Shown here piece by piece: positions 34,577 to 44,094 of a stretch of 64,000 nucleotides of DNA. The stretch comes from Bacteroidia bacterium (GTDB taxonomy: Bacteria; Bacteroidota; Bacteroidia; Cytophagales; Flammeovirgaceae). The DNA lies in contig JAUIAB010000004.1 of assembly GCA_030425505.1 (NCBI GenBank), positions 82,760-146,759 of the forward strand. The letters run 5' to 3'. Both the position numbers and the translations under genes were made by a program. The notes under the pieces were generated by a model, which saw nothing but the letters and a program-made list of their open reading frames with translations, ran no database searches and was not told the origin of the DNA. Numbering within the stretch: position 1 is the first letter of the stretch; each line of letters begins with the position of its first letter.

Positions 34577-35439
34577 GCTACATTTTTCTCTTGTGGCTTT
34601 ATTTTATTTTCGTTTTCTACTTCTGCTTTTAGTTTTTGTGTTAAACTCCCTGTGTAGTACTCATTTAGTTTTTTTCTAACTTCTAGTAAGGATAGGTTAT
34701 GGTCTATTATTCCATTTTGAACAAAGGATATCTCTCCCGTTTCTTCTGATACTACTAATACTGCAGCATTTGTTTCTTCGGTTATTCCTATTGCTGCTCT
34801 ATGCCTCAAACCAAAGTTTGCTGGTATTTCTTGGTTATCAGAAACAGGTAGTATACACCTTGCTGCTACTACTCTTCCATCTTGTATTATAGCGGCACCG
34901 TCATGTAAAGGGCTATTTTTAAAAAAGACCGATATTAGTAGTCGCTTAGAGACTTTGGCATCTAAGTAATCTCCTGTCTCTACGTATGCTTTGAGCTCTT
35001 CCCTTTTTGTAATTACTATCAGAGCTCCAGTATTAGTTCCTCCTAAGCTTTTTAATGCTTCAACTATTGGATTTATATTGTATTGGTCTACCTGTTGGCG
35101 GTTTTTTCTGAATATCTTGAAGATTTTCATTTCATCTAGTGCCGCTGACTTTCCTATTAGCAGTAGGAATTTTTTTATTTCATGTTGAAATAGTATCACT
35201 GCTGCTATTACTCCTACATTGATGAATTGACCCAAAATCTCTGAAAGTAAAGACATTTTAGTAGCCTGTACTATCAAGTATGTTAAGTAAATAAACAGAA
35301 ACCCTATGATTACTCTGTAGGCAACACTTTTTCTGATTAGTTTGTATAGTTGAAATAGTAAAATAGTTACTAGCAAGACATCAATGATATCTATCCAATG
35401 TACTTCTAGAAAACCTATTTGCAACCCAAGTAACGGCAA
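34573..35439 (-). CDS. cdaA: Diadenylate cyclase CdaA (c-di-AMP synthase)
   Basis: A 288-residue membrane enzyme. Three N-terminal helices (~15-95) lead to the DAC domain with NSPLHDGAAIIQDGRVVAAR (DGA motif, ~residue 170) and FGLRHRAAIGITEE (RHR motif). It condenses two ATP molecules to cyclic di-AMP, a messenger for potassium and wall homeostasis. The usual Firmicutes partners (cdaR, glmM) are absent. The start is probably TTG at 35439, since no in-frame ATG precedes the first helix. Confidence 0.9.
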   Translation of the reverse strand: MPLLGLQIGFLEVHWIDIIDVLLVTILLFQLYKLIRKSVAYRVIIGFLFIYLTYLIVQATKMSLLSEILGQFINVGVIAAVILFQHEIKKFLLLIGKSAALDEMKIFKIFRKNRQQVDQYNINPIVEALKSLGGTNTGALIVITKREELKAYVETGDYLDAKVSKRLLISVFFKNSPLHDGAAIIQDGRVVAARCILPVSDNQEIPANFGLRHRAAIGITEETNAAVLVVSEETGEISFVQNGIIDHNLSLLEVRKKLNEYYTGSLTQKLKAEVENENKIKPQEKNVA

Positions 35440-35710
35440 TGGTGTATGTAGTTAATACTGTTTAAATACTTGTCTGTCAAACTCTATTTAAGTGCCTGAT
35501 TTTTAATATTTTAAATTTACGTCTTTTTTAAAAATTATGAAAATAATATTTTCATTTTATTGAGGTTTATTTCATTTTTATTTGTGTAGTTGTGTGATTT
35601 TTTTTGGTAAATAGCTATTTAATACGTTAAAGCTTCTTAATAATTATAATTTTAGTTGAATTATTATGTCTGTAGGTGTTTTTTTGTAGGACTGTTTTGT
35701 ATAATAGCTA

Positions 35711-36793
35711 ATGAAGGTTTTTGACAAATATATTTTACTTAAGTTTTTTAAGACGTTTCTTTTTGTTGTTGTTGTCCTCAATGTGATTATATGCATTGTT
35801 GATTATGCTGAAAAATCGGATGACTTTATCAGGGCTGAGATTCCATTTAAGGAAATTGTTTTTGATTATTATCTGAACTTTATTGTTTTTATGGCAAGCT
35901 CATTGAGCCCTATTGCCATTTTTATTAGTGCTGTTTTTATCACTGCCAGGATGGCTTCTCATTCAGAGATTATCGCTATGCTTAGTTCTGGCATGAGCTA
36001 TATCCGTTTTGTTGGTGTTTTTTTGGGTGGTTCTATTGCTGTTGCAATTATTACTTTCGTGTTAGTTGGATGGGTGATACCTGATGCTGCAAAAACGAAG
36101 GTTGCTTTTCAGGTTAAATATCTGAAAAAGCCTTATTACTACGATGGTAAAAATATTCACTTGAAAACTAGTGACTCTACATATGCTTATATGGAGTCTT
36201 ACAGAAATACAAGTCAAACTGGTTATCAGTTTACTTTGGAAAAAATTGATGGCACTAAGCTTGTAGAAAAACTTTCTTCTAATAAGATCCAATGGGATAG
36301 CACTTTGCAAAAGTGGCATATTGATAGGTATAAGCATCTTTTTTTTGATAATTCAGGGGATTTAAGTAAAATATCTGAAGGAAAAGATATAGATACTGTT
36401 TTGAATATTACTCCGCAATATTTTGAAAGTCGCTATCGATTAAATGAAACGATGACTTTGAAGGAATTGGATGATTTTATTGAAATTGAAAAGGCAAGAG
36501 GTGTTGGTAATGTAGAGGTTTTTTTACATGAGAAATATGAAAGGTATGCCTACCCTTTTGCTGTTATTCTGCTAACGCTGATGGGTGCAATTGTAGCTTC
36601 TCGCAAAACAAGGCAAGGCTCTGGCTTCCAGATAGCTCTGGGGTTTTTGTTTGCCTTTATTTTTATACTTTTTGTGATGATGAGTAGAAGTATAGGAGCG
36701 GCTGGGTCTCTAAGCCCTATGTTAGCTGCATGGCTTCCTACCATTATCTTTTCTTTTGTTACTGCGGGGCTCTATTTTTATGCTCCTAAGTAA
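35711..36793 (+). CDS. LptF/LptG (YjgP/YjgQ) family permease
   Basis: A 360-residue inner-membrane protein of the lipopolysaccharide exporter family. It has KVFDKYILLKFFKTFLFVVV at the N-terminus, three helices, a ~150-residue periplasmic beta-jellyroll-like domain (~residues 130-270), then three helices. LptFG with LptB extract LPS from the inner membrane and pass it to LptC/A. Bacteroidota often carry single genes of this type at separate loci, as here. The 271-bp region before it is AT-rich, with no further feature that I can support. Confidence 0.88.
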   Translation: MKVFDKYILLKFFKTFLFVVVVLNVIICIVDYAEKSDDFIRAEIPFKEIVFDYYLNFIVFMASSLSPIAIFISAVFITARMASHSEIIAMLSSGMSYIRFVGVFLGGSIAVAIITFVLVGWVIPDAAKTKVAFQVKYLKKPYYYDGKNIHLKTSDSTYAYMESYRNTSQTGYQFTLEKIDGTKLVEKLSSNKIQWDSTLQKWHIDRYKHLFFDNSGDLSKISEGKDIDTVLNITPQYFESRYRLNETMTLKELDDFIEIEKARGVGNVEVFLHEKYERYAYPFAVILLTLMGAIVASRKTRQGSGFQIALGFLFAFIFILFVMMSRSIGAAGSLSPMLAAWLPTIIFSFVTAGLYFYAPK

Positions 36794-36838
36794 ACTTCTC
36801 ATTGTAATAGCTGGTTAGTGCTGAAGGTTCATTGGTAT

Positions 36839-37948
36839 ATGAAGTTTATTTATCTTTTTTTAGTTTTTTTATTTTTAGCAAAATGCTCTAGTACTCCAAA
36901 AGTAGGTCTGGATACTTCTCTAGTTGCAATGGTATTGAAAGATAGGAAGTATGGATTTATTAACCCTAAAGGAGAATATGTTATTGAACCTCAGTACCCT
37001 CTAGCTCGACCTTTCTCTAATGGTTTGGCATGTGTTAATATAGGTGGTGTAAGATCATTTAATAGTTTTTTAGGTAAAGAAACTGTTAGTGGAGGGAAGT
37101 ATGTTTTTATTGACTTAAGTAATAACAAGGTAATTGAGAGTGAACTGCTGGCTTTCCCTTCTTCTTTCTATGAAAATATGGCTTTAATTGAATATGGAGA
37201 AAATAATAAAGGTAAGTATGGGTATATCAATAAAAAAGGTGAGTTAGTCGCTGAAAGCTTTGATGCATTAAGTTTATTTGAAGATGGGTTAGCTGCAGCG
37301 GCAAAAAGTAATGAAGAACTTTTAGGCTATATTGATACTTTAGGAAACTGGAAAATTAAGTTAGAATTCAAGTATTTTATTGAAGAGTTTAGTGAGGGTT
37401 TTGCTTTAATAGAAGAAGACAAAAAATGTGGGTTTATTAATAAGCAAGGTCAAGTTGTTATTCAACCCACATACGATAAAGCTACCTCTTTTCGAGAAGG
37501 AGTAGCTGCGGTTTCAATAGATGGCAAGTATGGATTTATTGATAAGAATGGTGAGGTCGTAATACAACCTACTTATGAGAATGTATCTAGCTTTAGTGAT
37601 GGTCTTTGTGCAGTAAAGTTGAATAATATGTGGGGTTATATTAATAAAAAAGGGGAGGTTAAAATAGATTTTAAATTTCACAATGTAAGAGACTTTCACA
37701 ACGGGTGTGCCGCAGTAACAACTAAAACTAGTGGAAAAGCAGGTATTATTTCTAAACTGGGACAATGGATTGTTAAACCTACTTTTGATAATATTTATTC
37801 TTTTAAAAATGGCTATGCTCCCATAGTAAACAACGGGAAACTTGGATATATTAATACTAATGGAGAAGTTATTATTCAACCTCAATTTGAAAGAGTGGGT
37901 TTTTTTATAAAACCCTATGAAAGCAACAAGGTAATGACTGCTAATTAA
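36839..37948 (+). CDS. WG-repeat lipoprotein
   Basis: A 369-residue exported protein. MKFIYLFLVFLFLAKC is a lipoprotein signal ending in Cys16. The mature part holds about seven to eight WG repeats of ~45-50 residues, each with a core such as YGFINPKGEYVIEPQY, CGFINKQGQVVIQPTYD or LGYINTNGEVIIQPQF. WG (KWG) repeats form beta structures of unknown function and are common in Bacteroidota. The ATG at 36839 is used instead of a GTG at 36818, as it gives the proper signal peptide. It lies 45 bp after the LptF/G gene. Confidence 0.85.
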   Translation: MKFIYLFLVFLFLAKCSSTPKVGLDTSLVAMVLKDRKYGFINPKGEYVIEPQYPLARPFSNGLACVNIGGVRSFNSFLGKETVSGGKYVFIDLSNNKVIESELLAFPSSFYENMALIEYGENNKGKYGYINKKGELVAESFDALSLFEDGLAAAAKSNEELLGYIDTLGNWKIKLEFKYFIEEFSEGFALIEEDKKCGFINKQGQVVIQPTYDKATSFREGVAAVSIDGKYGFIDKNGEVVIQPTYENVSSFSDGLCAVKLNNMWGYINKKGEVKIDFKFHNVRDFHNGCAAVTTKTSGKAGIISKLGQWIVKPTFDNIYSFKNGYAPIVNNGKLGYINTNGEVIIQPQFERVGFFIKPYESNKVMTAN

Positions 37949-38060
37949 ATGTTCTTTACTTTATATTTTTACTATTATAAAAGTCTACATCTTTTGTATT
38001 ATGTGTCTTTAAGGTTACTTGGAACCCATAAGCTAATTGCACGAATTGTATTTATAAAAA

Positions 38061-38963
38061 ATGCTTAAATATCACATTCAGCTGCACTTCATTGTTTTTC
38101 TATGGGGTTTTACAGCTATTCTAGGTGTTTTAATTAATTGTACTGCTACTCAAATTGTATTTTATAGAACTGCAATTGCTGCTATTTCTCTTTTTTTAAT
38201 TTTGAAATTTTTTCAAAAAGGAAATTTTAGAATTGAAAGAAAGGAAGCAATAAAGTATATCCTAATAGGTTTTTTAATTGCTTTGCACTGGATTTTATTT
38301 TTTGCTTCTGCTAAAATCTCTAAAGTGAGTATTTGCCTTGCTGGGTTATCTACTTGTTCTCTTTTTACTGCAATTTTAGAGCCTTTGTTTAAAAAGTATG
38401 CAGTAAAACCATTAGAAATTGCTTTAGGTATTTTTATTGTCTTTGGCTTGTATTCTATTTTTAAGTTTGAGTTTGATCACACTTTAGGGCTCCTTTTAGC
38501 ACTTGCTTCTGCTTTTTTTGGTGCTCTTTTCTCTATTCTGAATAGTATTTATGCTAAAAAGCAAAAGGCGCTTGTCATTACTTCTTTTGAGATGATGGGT
38601 GCTGCTGTCTTTTGTCTTTTGTTATTGCCTTTAGACGCTCTCTTTTTTAAACAAGACAATTTATTATCTGTTCCTTCATGGACTGATTTAGGCTATATTT
38701 TAATTCTATCCTTAGTATGTACTGTCTATGCATTTTATCAGAATGTAAAAATTCTGAAAGTGTTATCTGCTTTTTATACTAATCTTGTTATTAATCTTGA
38801 GCCTGTATATGGTATTTTACTAGCATTTATTTTTTTTGGTGAAAAAGAGAAGATGAGTAGTGGGTTTTATATTGGTACATCTATTATTTTATTTTCTGTA
38901 ATTCTGTATTCTTTTTTCAATTATATGCTTTCAAGGAAGAAGAGTAAGGTTTTAATTCGCTAA
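38061..38963 (+). CDS. EamA/DMT family transporter
   Basis: A 300-residue protein with ten predicted membrane helices in two EamA halves. The first half has HFIVFLWGFTAILGVLI and QIVFYRTAIAAISLFLI; the second has LLLALASAFFGALFSILNSI and NLEPVYGILLAFIFFGEKEK, the typical EamA end motif. DMT carriers export amino acids, nucleobases or other metabolites; the substrate cannot be read. It is convergent with the fructosamine kinase gene, 14 bp away. Confidence 0.9.
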   Translation: MLKYHIQLHFIVFLWGFTAILGVLINCTATQIVFYRTAIAAISLFLILKFFQKGNFRIERKEAIKYILIGFLIALHWILFFASAKISKVSICLAGLSTCSLFTAILEPLFKKYAVKPLEIALGIFIVFGLYSIFKFEFDHTLGLLLALASAFFGALFSILNSIYAKKQKALVITSFEMMGAAVFCLLLLPLDALFFKQDNLLSVPSWTDLGYILILSLVCTVYAFYQNVKILKVLSAFYTNLVINLEPVYGILLAFIFFGEKEKMSSGFYIGTSIILFSVILYSFFNYMLSRKKSKVLIR

Positions 38964-38977
38964 ATTGGACTTAATTT

Positions 38978-39847
38978 TTAGCAATATTTTTTTAGTACTC
39001 TGTCTACTCCTGCAAGGTAGCTTTTCCCAAAAAGGTTAACATGAATCATCAGTGGGTATAGATTATATACTTTTACTCTACTTGAAAAATCTTTTTCTAG
39101 AGGTGATATGGTTTCATATGCATTGAAAAAAGAGTTATCAAAACCTCCAAAGAGTTGTGTAAATGCTAACTCTGCTTCTCTATGCCCAAAATATACAGCT
39201 GGATCTATTAGGCAAGGCTCGCCCAGATTATCTGTTATCAGATTTCCGCTCCAAAGATCACCATGCAAAAGTGCTGGTTTCTCTTCAGGGAAAAAGCTTT
39301 CCGATTTTTTCTTTAAGACTTCAAGTTTTTTTAAATAGTCTATTCCTATGCTATTGTTTTTTATAGCTAAGTTGAATTGAGGTTCAAGCCTACACTCAAA
39401 AAAGAAGTCATACCAAGTGCTTTTTGGTGTATTGCTTTGGGATAGAGAACCGATGTAGTTGTCTTTACTCCAACCAAATGTAAGGTTTGTATTCGAGTGT
39501 AGTTTTGCTAGCTTAATTCCAAATTGCTGCCAATAATCTTTTTTCTTTTGCTTTGGTTCTATCCACTCAAGAATCAAATAGGCAATTTCATCAACCTCCC
39601 CTACTCCTAGCACTTGTGGTATTTTGATAGAATTAGTCGATTGTAAAAGCTGCAACCCCGCTTTCTCTTTAAAGAACATATCCAAGTTCTCTTTCCTGTT
39701 TATTTTGATGAAGTAGTTTCCCTTTTTTGTTGTGGCTTTATATGCTGCGTTTATACATCCTCCCGTTACAAGGTTACATGAAATAGTTTTTGCACTCTCA
39801 TCTACCGAAAGGTTAATTGCTTTTTCTATTGATTTGATTGAATTCAT
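38978..39847 (-). CDS. Fructosamine kinase family protein
   Basis: A 289-residue kinase-fold enzyme. YFIKINRKENLDMFFKEKAG contains the ATP-binding lysine, LILEWIEP the hinge, ALLHGDLWSGNLI the catalytic loop and LIDPAVYFGHREAELAFTQL the metal-binding segment. These match the FN3K/YniA group, which phosphorylates ketosamines formed by protein glycation so that they detach. Length is normal. It is 95 bp downstream of mnmA on the same strand. Confidence 0.9.
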   Translation of the reverse strand: MNSIKSIEKAINLSVDESAKTISCNLVTGGCINAAYKATTKKGNYFIKINRKENLDMFFKEKAGLQLLQSTNSIKIPQVLGVGEVDEIAYLILEWIEPKQKKKDYWQQFGIKLAKLHSNTNLTFGWSKDNYIGSLSQSNTPKSTWYDFFFECRLEPQFNLAIKNNSIGIDYLKKLEVLKKKSESFFPEEKPALLHGDLWSGNLITDNLGEPCLIDPAVYFGHREAELAFTQLFGGFDNSFFNAYETISPLEKDFSSRVKVYNLYPLMIHVNLFGKSYLAGVDRVLKKYC

Positions 39848-39942
39848 TCTTGTATGTGTCCAAAATTCATATACTACTGAATATCAGCAACAAATCATTC
39901 AAAAAGAACGCATTTAAAATGCACAATATTAGAGTTCAGCAC

Positions 39943-41139
39943 TTAATAGGAATCTATCACTCCTGAGCCTATTAGTTCATCCTCAAGATACCACGCTGCA
40001 AACTGACCTGGAGTGATTCCTCTCTGCTCTTTTTCAAAAACGATATATATGCCTTCTTCTCTTTTGTAGAGGCAAGCTTTTTCTAGCTTCTGTCGGTATC
40101 TTATCCTTACGAGAAAGGGTTTTTTATCTCCACTTTCAAGTTTTAAATCTCCTCTGATCCAATGAATATCTTCTTCTTTGATAAATAAGCCTTTTCTAAA
40201 TAATCCTGGGTGATTTTCCCCCTGACCTGCATATACTATATTTTCCTTAGTATCTGTACCAATAATAAACAGTGGCTCTGGTGTACCTCCGATACCTAGT
40301 CCTTTTCGTTGACCAATAGTATAAAAATGAGCTCCTATATGTTCTCCTTTTTTTATTCCACACGCATTTTGTAGTGAATGGGATTTACACAGTTCTTGTA
40401 AATATTCTTCAGCATCAAGATAGTTTTTGGGATCAACTGACTTAATGCTGTTGGCAGCAATTTCAAGTACTATCCCTTTTTTTTCTTTTAGCTGTTGTTT
40501 TAAAAAGTCAGGTAATCGCACTTTACCTATAAAGCATAACCCCTGCGAGTCTCTTTTTTCAGCAGTTACAAGGTCTAATGAGGAAGCAATTTCTCTCACT
40601 TGATTTTTTTGGTATTCTCCAATTGGAAATAATGCTTTGGAAAGTTGTTTTTGGTTCAGTTGACACAAAAAATAACTCTGGTCTTTATTTTGATCCTTTC
40701 CTGCCAATAATCGGTATTGTTCTACTTTTCCTGAGCTATTTACCTTTTCTGATTTTCTACAATAATGACCAGTAGCAACATAGTCTGCTCCCAATTTTAA
40801 TGCTGCATCTAGGAATAGGTCAAATTTAATTTCTCTATTGCATAGTATATCAGGGTTTGGCGTTCTTCCTTTTTCGTACTCGTCAAACATGTAGTCTACT
40901 ATTCTTTTTTTGTATTGAGCACTTAGATCTATCGTTTGAAATGGTATTTGAAGCTTATTTGCTACCATGAGCGCATCGTTGCTATCTTCTACCCAAGGGC
41001 AATCTCCTTTTATGGTTACTTCTCCGTCATGCCAGTTTTTCATAAATATACCGATGACTTCATATCCTTCTTTTTTTAAAAGGTATGCTGCTATACTTGA
41101 GTCTACTCCACCAGAAAGTCCTACTACTACTCTTTTCAT
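39943..41139 (-). CDS. mnmA: tRNA-specific 2-thiouridylase
   Basis: A 398-residue enzyme. The PP-loop [18 protein letters not shown] is at the N-terminus, the first catalytic Cys lies in [13 protein letters not shown] (~residue 102) and the second in [14 protein letters not shown] (~residue 203). The C-terminal beta-barrel ends with [21 protein letters not shown]. MnmA places sulfur on U34 of tRNA-Lys, Glu and Gln. It has an insertion of about 35 residues (residues ~218-252, [20 protein letters not shown] and onward), as I recall in other Bacteroidota MnmA proteins. A 95-bp dispersed repeat ends 2 bp before its ATG. Confidence 0.94.
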   Translation of the reverse strand: MKRVVVGLSGGVDSSIAAYLLKKEGYEVIGIFMKNWHDGEVTIKGDCPWVEDSNDALMVANKLQIPFQTIDLSAQYKKRIVDYMFDEYEKGRTPNPDILCNREIKFDLFLDAALKLGADYVATGHYCRKSEKVNSSGKVEQYRLLAGKDQNKDQSYFLCQLNQKQLSKALFPIGEYQKNQVREIASSLDLVTAEKRDSQGLCFIGKVRLPDFLKQQLKEKKGIVLEIAANSIKSVDPKNYLDAEEYLQELCKSHSLQNACGIKKGEHIGAHFYTIGQRKGLGIGGTPEPLFIIGTDTKENIVYAGQGENHPGLFRKGLFIKEEDIHWIRGDLKLESGDKKPFLVRIRYRQKLEKACLYKREEGIYIVFEKEQRGITPGQFAAWYLEDELIGSGVIDSY

Positions 41140-41141
41140 CT

Positions 41142-41236
41142 GTTTAAGTTTGTGACCTACCTAGTTTATTTCATACACATCTTAATCATTGCTTTGCATG
41201 TGTCTCAATTTTAAATCAGACATGGTCTATTTCATT
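41142..41236 (-). repeat. ~95-bp leader-like intergenic repeat, copy 2 of 3
   Basis: It matches 938-1033 and 54600-54694 along its length. It fills the gap between the DUF2480 gene and mnmA, starting 2 bp before the mnmA ATG and ending 5 bp from the DUF2480 stop. It keeps the AGAC-ATG-GTCT inverted repeat and the ATCTTAATCATTGCTT block. Confidence 0.75.
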
Positions 41237-41241
41237 GATGA

Positions 41242-41763
41242 TTATTTCTCTTTTTTTCTTTTAAAAACTGGCACTGCACTGCATGGCTCTCCATATAGAA
41301 TGGATTTTACTACAGGCTGTATTTTTTGTATCAGTTTTATGTACGGATAAGGTGAAATATTAAGATTACTACAACCTTTGATTACCACAGGTTTATCTCT
41401 AAATGTTTCTATGTTTATTGCTTCAATTTCTGCAAGAAGTAATGATTCTTGAAGATTCTCAGTGTATCCAAAATAAACTTTTTTGGCATACGGCTGTAAT
41501 GCTGAAGAGATAAGCATAAATGCCCAAGTTGGTATTACAACTTCTTCTGAGCAATGTATACCAACTATTTTATTTTTATATTCTTCCCAGTTTGTTTCTT
41601 TTATAAATTCTCTAAAGTCTTTTTCTCTCAAAATAAGCCCCTGGAATAGGTTGTCTTTTAAGTCAATATTTACTTTTTCTTCTTTTGGTAAATATTCTTC
41701 TAGGTTTATTGTAATAATTGGGCTTTTCGCCACTCTATTTATTATTGGGTCTTCGCTTATCAT
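41242..41763 (-). CDS. DUF2480 family protein
   Basis: A 173-residue soluble protein matching the Bacteroidota-specific DUF2480: a start MISEDPIINRVAKSPIITIN, then LEEYLPKEEKVNIDLKDNLF, VGIHCSEEVVIPTWAFMLIS in the middle, and VVIKGCSNLNISPYPYIKLI near the end. Three cysteines (in IHCSEE, KGCSN and EPCSAVP) are suggestive of a metal or cluster site; this is inference. The function is unknown. It probably shares a transcript with mnmA through the repeat leader. Confidence 0.8.
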   Translation of the reverse strand: MISEDPIINRVAKSPIITINLEEYLPKEEKVNIDLKDNLFQGLILREKDFREFIKETNWEEYKNKIVGIHCSEEVVIPTWAFMLISSALQPYAKKVYFGYTENLQESLLLAEIEAINIETFRDKPVVIKGCSNLNISPYPYIKLIQKIQPVVKSILYGEPCSAVPVFKRKKEK

Positions 41764-41879
41764 TTATGTTTCTCTCGTTTTTCTAGTTCTCAAAACAAAT
41801 TATATCATTTTTTTATGATAGAGGATACAGTTTGTTACTTATTTCTATGCCTTATTATAAAGTTAACATCCCTATCTGT

Positions 41880-42055
41880 AGTGTTTTCATTTTCTTTTGC
41901 ATGCCCAAAAGAAAACAGAAACAAAAGAAAAAGGCAACATCCACCAAGTTCTTTTGCCCACTTTCCCTACATGCCCTCACGCCTTAGCTTTGCCTCCCTC
42001 AGTGCCCAAATGAACCGCGCTGTGTATGGATCTCCTCCCTGCCGCTTCTAGATAC
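41880..42055. repeat. GC-rich non-coding element (probable dispersed repeat)
   Basis: In the 503-bp gap between the DUF2480 and GT4 genes, this stretch is much richer in G+C than its surroundings (for example CTTTCCCTACATGCCCTCAC and GATCTCCTCCCTGCCGCTTC). A 78-codon frame on the + strand crosses it but looks non-coding, with a protein ending in CPKENRNKRKRQHPPSSFAH and onward. Similar stretches beginning TTTTCTTTTGCATGCCCAAAAG are, from memory, repeated in other Bacteroidota genomes. The rest of the gap is AT-rich and featureless. Confidence 0.35.
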
Positions 42056-42266
42056 CTTTTTGCTATTATTATTACAACACACCATATGAAAACTTTATTG
42101 GCATAACTCGGTTATTTTATTTCTTAAGAACAAAAGTAAAATATTCTTGGCATGTATTGGAAAAGCGACACCTGAATTAGATTTTTACAATACTATTACA
42201 TAGGGTTTACTGTGAAATAATAGTAATCATCCTATTATTTGAAGCGAACTACATACTTTTTAGCTA

Positions 42267-43361
42267 ATGAATATTTTATTCTTAACCTATCAGGGTGATA
42301 TTGCTGGCTCTACGTATTCTATTTCTTATTTGGCAAGAGGCTTAGCAGAGAAAGGGCATAGTATTTATGTTGGCTGCAGAAAAGAGTCTCTTCTTTTTTC
42401 TCTATTACAAGATACAAAAGCTAAAACCGTTGCAATGACTTTTAAAAATAAGTTTGATAGAGAGAATATGAGGCAGATAAGAGATGTAGTCAAGCAATAT
42501 AATATAGAGCTTATTAATCCTCAATCAAGTATTGACCGTTATACTACCGCTTTTGCCAAATGGCTTTATCGGTTTGATTGTAAGGTAGTACATACCAGAA
42601 GGCAGCGCCCCTCTAATGAAGGAGGCTGGCTCAAGATGAAGTTTTATCAGGCAGTTACAGATAAGATTGTAGCTGTGAGCCATCAAATAAAGAAAAGATT
42701 AGCATCGCTTGGAATTTCTGATGATCATATTAAGGTAATTTATAATGGTACTCCCGAAGAGAAATACCAACTGGATAATATAGAGGAGAAAGTTGAGGTT
42801 CTTAAAAAGCAGTTTGATATTGGTGATTCTGATCTTGCCATAGGATCTATTTCCAGACCAAAGAAACAAGAACAAATTTTAGAGGCTTTACGGTTTATCT
42901 CTACACCTCTTAAAGTTATTTTAGTGGGTGTAGAAGCTGAGGATAGATATAAGAAAATTATTGATTCTTACGATGCTTCTCACAAGATTTACTTTGCAGG
43001 ATCTATTCCTCCTTCTGAAGCTATATATTATTATAAATTATTCACCATCAAAATTTTAGCTTCTACTACTGAAGGTTTATCACAATCTCTCCTCGAAGCA
43101 ATGGCTATGGGAGTTCCTGTTATTGCAACTGCTGCTGCTGGTAATTTAGATTTGATAAATGACGGTGAAAACGGTCTCTTTTTTGAAGATGCTGATGTTA
43201 AAGAGCTTGCTAAAAAAATAGAACTACTTCTTGGAGATGAAAGCCTAAGAAATAAGTTAGTTGAAAAAGGTAAGACTACGGCTCTTGAGGATTTTAATAT
43301 TAGAAATACAGTGAATAATTATGAGCAATTTTTTCAAGAACTCATCAATGAAAAAAGCTAA
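42267..43361 (+). CDS. Glycosyltransferase family 4 protein
   Basis: A 364-residue GT-B enzyme. The N-terminal acceptor domain begins MNILFLTYQGDIAGSTYSIS. The C-terminal domain has IGSISRPKKQEQILEALRFI, then STTEGLSQSLLEAMAMGVPV with the conserved EGL...E pair that binds the nucleotide sugar, and ATAAAGNLDLINDGENGLFF. It likely adds a sugar to a surface glycan or lipid. No other glycan gene is adjacent. Its last codons overlap the terminator of the convergent rpmB-rpmG operon. Confidence 0.88.
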   Translation: MNILFLTYQGDIAGSTYSISYLARGLAEKGHSIYVGCRKESLLFSLLQDTKAKTVAMTFKNKFDRENMRQIRDVVKQYNIELINPQSSIDRYTTAFAKWLYRFDCKVVHTRRQRPSNEGGWLKMKFYQAVTDKIVAVSHQIKKRLASLGISDDHIKVIYNGTPEEKYQLDNIEEKVEVLKKQFDIGDSDLAIGSISRPKKQEQILEALRFISTPLKVILVGVEAEDRYKKIIDSYDASHKIYFAGSIPPSEAIYYYKLFTIKILASTTEGLSQSLLEAMAMGVPVIATAAAGNLDLINDGENGLFFEDADVKELAKKIELLLGDESLRNKLVEKGKTTALEDFNIRNTVNNYEQFFQELINEKS

Positions 43362-43382
43362 GACCTATAAAAAACCTTAGCT
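43351..43382 (-). terminator. Rho-independent terminator of the rpmB-rpmG-DUF4295 operon
   Basis: Read on the minus strand, AGCTAAG pairs with CTTAGCT (+ strand 43376-43382 and 43356-43362) and is followed by a T6 run (43351-43356). It lies 33 bp beyond the DUF4295 stop and overlaps the stop codon of the convergent GT4 gene. Confidence 0.75.
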
Positions 43383-43415
43383 AAAAACAACTTATGAAAA
43401 TTTAAAAAAACCAGC

Positions 43416-43574
43416 TTAGTCTTTTTTGTTTAAGACTTCCTCTGCAAGACTTTCTTGTACAATTTCTTCTTTAAATGTATACGCTCCTGTTTTAGGAGAT
43501 TTTACTGCTCGTATAACTTTGATGAATTTTACAGCATCTCCTTTCTTTAATGTTGCAACTACTTTCTTTGCCAT
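43416..43574 (-). CDS. DUF4295 small protein of the L28-L33 operon
   Basis: A 52-residue basic protein, MAKKVVATLKKGDAVKFIKV followed by IRAVKSPKTGAYTFKEEIV and a short acidic tail ending LNKKD. This is the Bacteroidota DUF4295 protein, which regularly follows rpmB and rpmG. The basic N-terminus and ribosomal-gene context suggest a ribosome-associated role (inference). The ATG lies 2 bp after the rpmG stop. Confidence 0.9.
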   Translation of the reverse strand: MAKKVVATLKKGDAVKFIKVIRAVKSPKTGAYTFKEEIVQESLAEEVLNKKD

Positions 43575-43576
43575 AA

Positions 43577-43759
43577 TTATTTAATTTCTTTGTGTACTGT
43601 ATATTTATTAAGGATTGGATTATATTTCTTCATTTCCAATCTATCAGGTGTGTTTTTTCTGTTTTTCGTAGTGATGTACCTAGATGTACCTGGCTTTCCA
43701 GAAGTTTTATGTTCTGTACACTCTAAAATAACCTGAACTCTATTACCTTTTTTAGCCAT
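43577..43759 (-). CDS. rpmG: 50S ribosomal protein L33
   Basis: A 60-residue protein, [20 protein letters not shown] followed by [20 protein letters not shown] and [20 protein letters not shown]. The pattern of L33 is complete; the usual CxxC pairs are mostly missing (one Cys remains), so it is of the zinc-free type. It is a component of the large ribosomal subunit near the E site. It is the middle gene of rpmB-rpmG-DUF4295. Confidence 0.96.
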   Translation of the reverse strand: MAKKGNRVQVILECTEHKTSGKPGTSRYITTKNRKNTPDRLEMKKYNPILNKYTVHKEIK

Positions 43760-43771
43760 AATGCTTATTTA

Positions 43772-44017
43772 TTAAATTTTTGTTTTAAGAAAGCCTTTCT
43801 CTTTAGCTTCTTTTATCATCACACTAATACCTTTTTTATTAATGGTTCTTAGTGCCTGAGTTGATACCTTAAGAGTTACCCACTTATTTTCTTCAGGCAA
43901 GAAAAATCTTTTCTTCTGAAGGTTAGGATAAAACTTCCTTTTTGTCTTGTTGTTGGCATGAGATACATTATTACCAACTCGAACTCTTTTACCTGTCAAT
44001 TCACAAACCTTAGACAT
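43772..44017 (-). CDS. rpmB: 50S ribosomal protein L28
   Basis: An 81-residue protein, MSKVCELTGKRVRVGNNVSH, then ANNKTKRKFYPNLQKKRFFL and ALRTINKKGISVMIKEAKEK. It shows the full L28 signature, without the zinc CxxC of some bacteria. It is the first gene of the small operon with rpmG 12 bp downstream. truB lies 77 bp upstream on the same strand. Confidence 0.96.
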   Translation of the reverse strand: MSKVCELTGKRVRVGNNVSHANNKTKRKFYPNLQKKRFFLPEENKWVTLKVSTQALRTINKKGISVMIKEAKEKGFLKTKI

Positions 44018-44094
44018 AAAAATAAATTTTGGGATGGCAAAATTAAGAACTTTTATCTAATTATCATCATTATTTCAAAAATACTTATCCCCTC

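Noticed and set aside
39163..39366. Overlapping + strand frames inside the fructosamine kinase gene
   Set aside because: They are antisense to clear kinase motifs and have no independent coding signal.
41815..42051. A 78-codon open frame on the + strand with a hydrophobic start
   Set aside because: It crosses a GC-rich intergenic element, its protein is a mixture of unlike segments with no domain, and its composition does not match neighbouring genes. It is treated as non-coding.
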